From an uncultured Clostridia bacterium (GTDB taxonomy: Bacteria; Bacillota_A; Clostridia; Oscillospirales; Oscillospiraceae): 6,086 nt of DNA. Under the pieces are notes generated by a model, which saw only the letters and a list, made by a program, of their open reading frames with translations, searched no databases and had not been told where the DNA came from. The stretch is from positions 1 to 6,086 of the forward strand of contig CAMJGU010000060.1 in the NCBI GenBank assembly GCA_946405325.1. The letters run 5' to 3'. The position numbers and the translations under genes were made by a program. Positions 1-4,588 of the stretch are shown piece after piece (position 1 is the stretch's first letter; each line of letters begins with the position of its first letter).

Positions 1-23
1 TTCGAATCCCCGACGAGGCACCA
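1..23 (+). tRNA. 3' end of a tRNA (isotype not determinable)
   Basis: The first bases read as the distal part of a tRNA. The T loop TTCGAAT is at 1-7, the 3' strand of the T stem (CCCCG) at 8-12, the 3' strand of the acceptor stem (ACGAGGC) at 13-19, discriminator A at 20 and an encoded CCA at 21-23. The missing 5' end should begin GCCTCGT to pair with the acceptor strand. The anticodon lies upstream of the window, so no isotype is given. An intrinsic terminator starts three bases after the CCA, which fits the end of a tRNA transcript. Confidence 0.8.
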
Positions 24-25
24 CG

Positions 26-62
26 CAGAATCGGCTTGCCCGGCAAGCCGATTCTGTTTTTT
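26..62 (+). terminator. Intrinsic terminator after the tRNA
   Basis: A perfect inverted repeat with arms 26-39 and 43-56 (CAGAATCGGC... / ...GCCGATTCTG) closes on a 3-nt loop and is followed directly by six T residues at 57-62. This is a textbook Rho-independent terminator for the upstream tRNA transcript. It ends only 35 bp before the next start codon. Confidence 0.93.
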
Positions 63-97
63 CGTTTCCGGCAAATCCATCATCTAGCGAGGACGAC

Positions 98-439
98 ATG
101 AACATTCAGATCTTCGGCACAAAAAAGTGCTTTGATACCAAGAAAGCGGAGCGCTACTTCAAGGAGCGCCGCGTCAAATACCAGATGATCGACCTCAAGG
201 AAAAGGGCATGAGCCGGGGCGAGCTGCAAAGCGTCGTACAGGCGGTGAAGGGGCTCGACAACCTGCTCGACCCCAACGCCAAGGACACGCAGGCGCTCGC
301 GCTGGTGCGCTGCCTGGTGGAGGCTCAGCGACTGGATAAGGTCTTTGAGAACCAGCAGCTCATCAAGACGCCTGTGGTGCGCAACGGCAAGCAGGCGACG
401 GTGGGCTATCAGCCCGACGTGTGGAAAACATGGGAGTAA
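98..439 (+). CDS. ArsC/YffB-like glutaredoxin-fold protein, single active-site Cys
   Basis: The 113-residue product has the length and pattern of the ArsC/Spx/YffB family (PF03960-type), a thioredoxin-fold group. An N-terminal beta strand (NIQIFGTKK) leads to C11 in KKCFDTKKA. The end shows the conserved TPVV (residues 91-94, probable cis-Pro P92), R95 and a G-Y-x-P-D-x-W segment. Spx has CxxC here, but this protein has C11-F-D-T14, so it is monothiol. That resembles E. coli YffB (NCDT) more than Spx. Arsenate reduction is not supported by anything else in the window, and the substrate is unknown. GAGGA at 89-93 lies 4 nt before the ATG. No convincing promoter fits between the tRNA terminator and the start, so it may be transcribed by read-through. 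It is convergent with the membrane protein downstream. Family call is firm; function is not. Confidence 0.88.
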   Translation: MNIQIFGTKKCFDTKKAERYFKERRVKYQMIDLKEKGMSRGELQSVVQAVKGLDNLLDPNAKDTQALALVRCLVEAQRLDKVFENQQLIKTPVVRNGKQATVGYQPDVWKTWE

Positions 440-465
440 AAAGAGACGCCTTGCGGCGTCTCTTT
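440..465. terminator. Bidirectional terminator between convergent genes
   Basis: Arms 440-450 and 455-465 (AAAGAGACGCC / GGCGTCTCTTT) pair perfectly over 11 bp around the loop TTGC. Read on the minus strand, the hairpin is followed by a run of five T (complement of A438-A442). Read on the plus strand it ends in TTT, then ACGTTTT. It starts one base after the stop of the plus-strand gene and contains two bases of the minus-strand stop codon (464-466), so it probably ends both transcripts. Confidence 0.85.
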
Positions 466-886
466 ACGTTTTGACGATCTTTTTCGCGCCGCAGCGCGGG
501 CACATCAGCTCCACCTTGCCCACGTTCCGCGGCACGCGGCACCATGCGCCGCATTCGCACTTGACGTACTTGTGCGCCTTGTCCGCGCGGCGCTCGCGCG
601 CGTCGCGAAAGCCGGTGCGCAGCGGCGTCCACCACCGCAGAAACCACGCGTTCTCCGCCCGGCGCTTGGCGATGTCGCGGGAAAACATGCGGTAAAACAA
701 AATACAGGTCAGCGCCAGCGCGAGCAGCCGCAGCACCGTCCACACCGCCTGCACCCGAACAAAACCGGAGACAAGGGTCAGCACCATTTCCGCGGCGAGC
801 GTCGCCCAGCCCAGCTGGTCGATGCCATAGCGGCCGTACATGAACCGCGCAACGGAATTGCGAAGCCAATTGACAAATCGATACAT
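464..886 (-). CDS. Two-helix membrane protein with C-terminal zinc-ribbon-like module, function unknown
   Basis: This 140-residue protein has a basic, aromatic N-terminus (residues 1-26, including FMYGRYGIDQL) and two hydrophobic helices at about 27-44 and 49-66 joined by a short loop. A strongly basic stretch (67-106) follows, then a Cys-rich tail: C110, C112 and C116, an RVPR segment, then C129-P-R-C132-G. The pattern looks like a cytosolic zinc ribbon or zinc knuckle tethered to the membrane. From memory, proteins with FMxGRYGxDQL, two helices and CPxC...RVPRGKGK...CPxC recur in clostridial genomes without assigned function. Here the first knuckle is CEC-GAW-C, not CPxC, so the metal ligands are uncertain. 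The start is fixed by AGGAG (complement of 896-900), 9 nt upstream of the ATG. It has its own promoter, divergent from the thioredoxin reductase gene. Confidence 0.85.
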   Translation of the reverse strand: MYRFVNWLRNSVARFMYGRYGIDQLGWATLAAEMVLTLVSGFVRVQAVWTVLRLLALALTCILFYRMFSRDIAKRRAENAWFLRWWTPLRTGFRDARERRADKAHKYVKCECGAWCRVPRNVGKVELMCPRCGAKKIVKT

Positions 887-907
887 ATCTGCTCACTCCT
901 TGCGAAA

Positions 908-936
908 ATTATACACGGTTCCCGCCGCCGCGTAAA
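908..936 (-). promoter_or_regulatory. Sigma-A-type promoter of the membrane zinc-ribbon gene
   Basis: On the minus strand, TTTACG (complement of 931-936) and a perfect TATAAT (complement of 908-913) are 17 bp apart. The predicted start, about 7 nt downstream near 901, falls at the edge of the AGGAG ribosome binding site, so the leader would be only about 15 nt. The -35 is a 4/6 match to consensus. Confidence 0.7.
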
Positions 937-1016
937 GCGCGGGCGAGAAAATTAACAGTTTGGCAACAAATTTTGTGCTAGAATCAATTTGGCTCAATCT
1001 TTTTTCGTCTAACCTC

Positions 1017-1045
1017 TTGTCAGAGCGGCACAAATCGGGTATACT
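1017..1045 (+). promoter_or_regulatory. Sigma-A-type promoter of the thioredoxin reductase-thioredoxin operon
   Basis: TTGTCA (1017-1022) and TATACT (1040-1045) are separated by 17 bp, each a 5/6 match to the sigma-A consensus. The predicted start near 1052 leaves a leader of about 18 nt, holding GGAGG (1056-1060) 9 nt before the ATG. A small GGCG-AAT-CGCC hairpin (1059-1069) lies between the ribosome binding site and the start codon. Confidence 0.82.
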
Positions 1046-1069
1046 ACAAAAAAACGGAGGCGAATCGCC

Positions 1070-1921
1070 ATGAATTATGATCTGATCGTCCTCGGCAGCG
1101 GCCCGGCGGGGCTGGCGGCGGCGGTCGCGGCGCGCGGCCGCGGCAAGACCGCGCTGGTCATCGGCAACCGCTGGCAGGACAGCCCGCTTGCAAAAGCGGA
1201 AAAAATCGACAACTATCTCGGTCTCCCCGGCCGCACCGGCTACGAGCTGCTGGAGGAGTTCCAGAAGCACGCCGAGGGCGCGGGCGTGGAGTTCGTGACC
1301 GGCCGCGCGATCTCGCTGATGGCGTGGAACGGCTTCACCGTCACCGTCGGCTCCGACATGTATCAGGGCCGGGCGCTGATCATGTCCCCAGGCGTGGTGC
1401 GGCAGACGAAGTTTGTGGGCGAGCAGGAGTTCCTGGGCCGCGGCGTCAGCTACTGCGCCACCTGCGACGGTATGCTGTATCGCGGCAAGGACGTGGTGGT
1501 GGCGGGCCGCACGGCGGACGCGCCCGAGGAGGCGAAGTACCTCAAGAGCATCGGCTGCAACGTGACCTACACCGCGCCGAAAAAGCCCGCGGAGCTTGCG
1601 GACGACATCCCGTTCATCCCCGCCGGCAAGCTGGAGATCCACGGCGAGCAGATGGTCACCGGCGTGACACTGGACGGCACGGACGTGCCCTGCGCGGGCG
1701 TATTCGTGCTGCGCGCGTCCGTCGCGCCGACGGATCTGCTGCCGGCGCTGGAGCTGGACGGCGGCTATATCAAGGTCGACCGCGCCATGCGCACCAGCGT
1801 CGAGGGCGTGTTCGCCTGCGGCGACTGCACCGGCGCACCGCTGCAGGTCGCGAAGGCCGTGGGCGAAGGACACATCGCGGGGCTCTCCGCGTGTGAATAT
1901 TTGGACAAGCAGGACAAATAA
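1070..1921 (+). CDS. Thioredoxin reductase-like flavoprotein lacking NADPH motifs (FFTR-like)
   Basis: This 283-residue protein belongs to the two-domain thioredoxin reductase family and should reduce thioredoxin through FAD and a redox disulfide in the cytoplasm. The FAD dinucleotide motif GSGPAG is at residues 9-14, the redox centre C129-A-T-C132-D133 is intact, and the second FAD motif GVFACGDC is at 246-253, followed by QVAKAVGEG. The central domain is abnormal. Where NADPH enzymes have GGGNTA/GGGDSA it reads AGRTADA (145-151), and the HRRxxxR phosphate-binding motif is replaced by TAPKKP (168-173). The protein is also shorter than the usual 305-320 residues. These losses match the pyridine-nucleotide-independent, ferredoxin-linked thioredoxin reductases (FFTR) described from Clostridium. 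Ferredoxin as the donor here is inference. C250 and C253 form an extra CxxC beside the flavin motif. The gene is first in an operon with thioredoxin, 35 bp downstream. A general annotator would call it trxB, but the missing motifs make that symbol misleading. Confidence 0.9.
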   Translation: MNYDLIVLGSGPAGLAAAVAARGRGKTALVIGNRWQDSPLAKAEKIDNYLGLPGRTGYELLEEFQKHAEGAGVEFVTGRAISLMAWNGFTVTVGSDMYQGRALIMSPGVVRQTKFVGEQEFLGRGVSYCATCDGMLYRGKDVVVAGRTADAPEEAKYLKSIGCNVTYTAPKKPAELADDIPFIPAGKLEIHGEQMVTGVTLDGTDVPCAGVFVLRASVAPTDLLPALELDGGYIKVDRAMRTSVEGVFACGDCTGAPLQVAKAVGEGHIAGLSACEYLDKQDK

Positions 1922-1956
1922 ACTATTCAAAATACAACGAAAAAGGAGACACAACT

Positions 1957-2274
1957 ATGGCACTGGTACACTTTTCTGAGGAAGGTTTCGACAAGGCGCT
2001 GGCGCAGCCCGGTCTGCTGGTCGTGGATTTCTGGGCGGAGTGGTGCGGCCCCTGCAAGATGCTCGGCCCCGTGATCGAGCAGCTGGCGGCGGACTACGAC
2101 GGCAAGGCGGTCGTGGGCAAGGTCAACGTGGACGACGAGCCGGAGCTCGCCCAGCGGTTCGGCATCATGTCCATTCCCACCGTGATGTTCTTCAAGGACG
2201 GCAAGGAGGTCGACAAGAAGATCGGCGTCATGCCCCCGCAGGAGTTCGTCAAGACGATCGAAGCGAATCTGTAA
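1957..2274 (+). CDS. trxA: Thioredoxin
   Basis: This is a complete 105-residue thioredoxin, the usual length. It has the canonical W29-C30-G-P-C33-K active site, the buried acid D24 in VVDFWAEW, the cis-proline in SIPT (P74), and the FFKDGK strand and turn. It reduces disulfides in cytoplasmic proteins such as ribonucleotide reductase and peroxiredoxins, and should be recharged by the flavoprotein encoded just upstream. AAGGAG at 1943-1948 lies 8 nt before the ATG. The 35-bp gap to the upstream gene has no obvious promoter or terminator, so the two are read as one operon. A hairpin follows 12 bp after the stop. No odd residues are seen, and identification is secure. Confidence 0.97.
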   Translation: MALVHFSEEGFDKALAQPGLLVVDFWAEWCGPCKMLGPVIEQLAADYDGKAVVGKVNVDDEPELAQRFGIMSIPTVMFFKDGKEVDKKIGVMPPQEFVKTIEANL

Positions 2275-2286
2275 GCAACAACGACA

Positions 2287-2320
2287 AACGGAGGCGTCCG
2301 CGGCTGCGGACGCCTCCGTT
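2287..2320 (+). terminator. Putative terminator hairpin after trxA
   Basis: Perfect 15-bp arms at 2287-2301 and 2306-2320 (AACGGAGGCGTCCGC / GCGGACGCCTCCGTT) enclose a GGCT loop. The stem is very stable, but only two T residues end it and no T tract follows, so this is not a textbook intrinsic terminator. It may stop transcription less completely, or protect the 3' end of the trxA message. Confidence 0.65.
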
Positions 2321-2362
2321 ATGCTGCGTCTCCCGTCTTGATAACAGAAGTTTCTTTTCTGG

Positions 2363-2391
2363 TGGACATTTTGTGAAAAATTTGTTATATT
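2363..2391 (+). promoter_or_regulatory. Promoter of the secreted glycosidase-like gene
   Basis: TGGACA (2363-2368) and TATATT (2386-2391) are each 5/6 consensus matches with a 17-bp spacer. The surrounding DNA is markedly more AT-rich than the flanking genes. The expected start is near 2398, giving a leader of about 28 nt with AAAGGA (2410-2415) 10 nt before the ATG. Confidence 0.72.
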
Positions 2392-2402
2392 ACAGTAACA
2401 AA
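2381..2402. promoter_or_regulatory. Operator-like inverted repeat over the -10 and start site
   Basis: TTTGTTA (2381-2387) and TAACAAA (2396-2402) are perfect 7-bp inverted half-sites separated by 8 bp. The 22-bp dyad covers the -10 box and the predicted transcription start, the usual place for a repressor operator. It is too AT-rich and lacks the T tract to be a terminator. The cognate regulator is not in the window, and chance occurrence in AT-rich promoter DNA is possible. Confidence 0.4.
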
Positions 2403-2425
2403 GCGAAAGAAAGGAAAACCAGATC

Positions 2426-4498
2426 ATGAAGCATCGCATTCTTCCCTTACTCCTTGCACTGACGCTGTCCCTCTCCCTGCTCTCGGTCAACGCCTTCGCC
2501 GCGCTGCCCAAGGGCTACTGGCCGTACCTTGTCGCGTACAACGAAGCGATCGAGGGCGGCGACGAAGCCGCCATCCTCGCCAAGGGCGACGCGTACCTCG
2601 CGTTCCTCTCCAAGTATGAGCGCAACGAGGATATCGCGCACAACTACTACAACGTCTATCTCTGGCGCCTCGAAAACGAGGTCTATGAGAAGAAGGGCGA
2701 CTGGGACGGCGCGGTCAAAAATACCAAAGCGCTGCTGGAAGTCAGCCAGTATCTGGAAAGCCTCGGCATTGACCGCGCGGACATGATCACCCGCTGCCAG
2801 GCGCACTTGGGCGTGCTGGCGCCGTTCTACGGTTTCTATGCCGCGTCCTACACGCAGAGCAAGACCTATGGCTCCCAGATCGCGGCGGCCTCCGGCGCCT
2901 ACTACGGCTCGCCGATCGACGGCTGCTACAAGGACGGAAGCATCGTTTCCGTTTACGTGGAGCTGGAAAGCCAGGGCGCCGGTGACTTTAACTATCTGAT
3001 CGCCCCGAAGGCAGACGGCAGCCGCGTCATCCTCATCAACCTCAACTTCAAGGGCGAGGGTACCACCGCCCGCGCCATTCCGTCCGGCACCTATGACGCA
3101 AACCTCAAAAAGACGCTCAACTATGCCTCGTCGCTCAAAAGTCCCGTGCTGATCCGCATCGGTGCGGAGTTCAACGTCTGGACCGACACGGTGACGCCCG
3201 CCGATTTCATCGCCGCTTACAACTATGTCGCCAATATGGCGCGCTCTCTGGCTCCCAAGGCGGAGCTGGTTTGGTCGCCCAACTACTCCTCGGGCTGGGG
3301 TGTTGATCTGACGACCTTCTATCCCAACAATTCTCTGGTCGACTGGGTCGGCCTGTCGCTGTATTATAACTATACCAACCCGGGCGGCAGCGAGCTCATG
3401 TGGCAGGAGTTCACCCACTCCGGCCGCTTCGCCGATCCCATCGGCAACGCAGCCGAGGTGGTTGCCGTCGCCCGCGCCAAGGGCAAGCCCGTCATCGCCA
3501 CCGAGGGCGGCGCGATGGACTACAGCGGCGTCGCCAACTACAAGGCCGAGCAGGTCGCCAAGGAGTTCCGGGAGCTGACCATGGCCTATCCTGAGGTCAA
3601 GGCGATCGTTTACTTTGACAAAAACTTCAACGGCAACGACTACACGCTTACCGGCAGCACCAGGAATCGCGTCGACAGCGCCATTGCGGCGAACCCGACG
3701 CTGATCGCCCCGGGCAAGTCCTCCGCCGCGACGTTCATCCCCATCACCCAGCTCAACGAGAAGATGAGCGGCACCCTCGTCCTCGGCGCCACGGGACACA
3801 CCTACAAGAGCATGAATATGGCGCAGCAGTTCACGCTCGACGGCAAGCAGATTTCCTCCTCCGCGTACTGCGAAATCGACCTCTCCGCGCTGACGGAAGG
3901 CAAGCACCGCCTCGACGTGCAGCTCAGCGACGGCGCCGCCACGAAGGTCAGCAAGGTCTACACGCTCAACTACGTCGGCGGCACCGTGAAGATCACCGAG
4001 GGCTACACCGCGGCGCCGTCGACACCGCCGGCACCCTCGACAAACGTTGCCTATGCCAGCACCCAGAGCGTCTCGCTGGACAACAGGGCGATCACGCTGA
4101 CCGCTTACGCGCTCAAGGACGCCGCCGGCAACCAGACCAACTACGTTCGCCTGCGCGACATTGCCCACCTGCTCAACGGCACGGCGGCGCAGTTTGACGT
4201 AACGTGGAGCCCGGAGAACGGCATCGGCATCGCCAGCAAGAGCGCCTACGCCAACCCGAACGGCACCGAGGGCAAGCTCCCCTTCAGCGGTGACCAGAGC
4301 TACCAGAAGTTCGCGGGCGCCACGCTGGTGGACGGCAAGGCGAGCGGCCTGGATGCTTTCACCATCACCCACGACGGCAGCGGCCATACCTTCTACCAGC
4401 TCCGCCATCTCGGTAAGGCGCTGGGCTTCAATGTCGGCTGGAGCGCGGAGCGCGGCATGTTTATTGAGACAGACAAGCCCTATACCGACGCCGACTGA
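2426..4498 (+). CDS. Secreted GH26-like glycoside hydrolase with C-terminal stalk domain
   Basis: The 690-residue precursor has a Sec signal peptide (residues 1-25: basic MKHR, a Leu-rich core, cleavage after A23-F-A25). A helical, TPR-like region spans about 27-140. A TIM-barrel glycosidase-like domain (about 145-425) follows, with features of clan GH-A and most like GH26: the strand LIRIGAEFNVW with candidate acid/base E248, VWSPN (282-286), FYP...LVDWVGLSLYY (298-314) and PVIATEGG with candidate nucleophile E360. GH26 enzymes normally have His before the acid/base, but here it is Ala (A247-E248). An Ig-like beta domain (about 445-517) and a Pro/Ser/Thr linker (529-539) lead to a copper-amine-oxidase-N-type stalk domain (about 545-682) with two similar halves, YVRLRDIA...FDVTWS and FYQLRHLG...FNVGWS. 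There is no LPXTG or C-terminal anchor. It probably acts outside the cell on a polysaccharide; the substrate is unknown and activity is unproven. It is transcribed alone, between its own promoter and terminator. Confidence 0.8.
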   Translation: MKHRILPLLLALTLSLSLLSVNAFAALPKGYWPYLVAYNEAIEGGDEAAILAKGDAYLAFLSKYERNEDIAHNYYNVYLWRLENEVYEKKGDWDGAVKNTKALLEVSQYLESLGIDRADMITRCQAHLGVLAPFYGFYAASYTQSKTYGSQIAAASGAYYGSPIDGCYKDGSIVSVYVELESQGAGDFNYLIAPKADGSRVILINLNFKGEGTTARAIPSGTYDANLKKTLNYASSLKSPVLIRIGAEFNVWTDTVTPADFIAAYNYVANMARSLAPKAELVWSPNYSSGWGVDLTTFYPNNSLVDWVGLSLYYNYTNPGGSELMWQEFTHSGRFADPIGNAAEVVAVARAKGKPVIATEGGAMDYSGVANYKAEQVAKEFRELTMAYPEVKAIVYFDKNFNGNDYTLTGSTRNRVDSAIAANPTLIAPGKSSAATFIPITQLNEKMSGTLVLGATGHTYKSMNMAQQFTLDGKQISSSAYCEIDLSALTEGKHRLDVQLSDGAATKVSKVYTLNYVGGTVKITEGYTAAPSTPPAPSTNVAYASTQSVSLDNRAITLTAYALKDAAGNQTNYVRLRDIAHLLNGTAAQFDVTWSPENGIGIASKSAYANPNGTEGKLPFSGDQSYQKFAGATLVDGKASGLDAFTITHDGSGHTFYQLRHLGKALGFNVGWSAERGMFIETDKPYTDAD

Positions 4499-4510
4499 TC
4501 CGATCTTCCA

Positions 4511-4544
4511 AAAAATCGCGCCGTGCTTGCACGGCGCGATTTTT
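4511..4544 (+). terminator. Intrinsic terminator of the glycosidase-like gene
   Basis: Arms 4511-4526 and 4529-4544 (AAAAATCGCGCCGTGC and its complement) form a near-continuous palindrome of about 15 bp with a small loop (CTTG). Its 3' arm ends in five T (4540-4544). It begins 12 bp after the stop codon. The matching A run at 4510-4515 would let it work in both directions, though no minus-strand gene is present to use it. Confidence 0.9.
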
Positions 4545-4554
4545 GTGTTATAAT
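4527..4554 (+). promoter_or_regulatory. Extended -10 promoter of htpG, overlapping the preceding terminator
   Basis: A perfect TATAAT at 4549-4554 is preceded by TG at 4546-4547, giving the extended -10 form TGnTATAAT. The best -35 candidate, TTGCAC at 4527-4532 (16-bp spacer), is weak and lies in the loop and 3' arm of the terminator hairpin. Predicted start is near 4561. No CIRCE inverted repeat or CtsR heptad repeat is visible, so HrcA or CtsR heat-shock control is not supported. Confidence 0.75.
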
Positions 4555-4588
4555 ACCCTCTGTTGAATATACCAAAGGAAGTGTTTTT

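Noticed and set aside
363..896. A longer minus-strand frame overlapping the membrane zinc-ribbon gene in another frame.
   Set aside because: It has no well-placed ribosome binding site and its product has no coherent helices or Cys pattern, while the alternative frame at 464-886 has both, plus its own promoter.
928..942. CCGCG-TAAAG-CGCGG inverted repeat near the minus-strand -35 box.
   Set aside because: Only 5 bp in GC-rich DNA, with no T tract and no repeated copy; not enough to call an operator or terminator.
893..1954. A 353-codon minus-strand open frame opposite the thioredoxin reductase homologue.
   Set aside because: The plus-strand protein has FAD and CATC motifs; the antisense product is an Ala/Arg/His/Val-rich chain with no recognisable domain and overlaps both divergent promoters.
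2345..2361. CAGAA-N7-TTCTG inverted repeat just upstream of the glycosidase-like gene's -35 box.
   Set aside because: The 5-bp arms are too short to stand out from chance, unlike the longer dyad at 2381-2402.
4499..4588. Looked for CIRCE or CtsR heat-shock operators upstream of htpG.
   Set aside because: No TTAGCACTC/GAGTGCTAA pair or GGTCAAA heptads are present; the only palindrome is the terminator.
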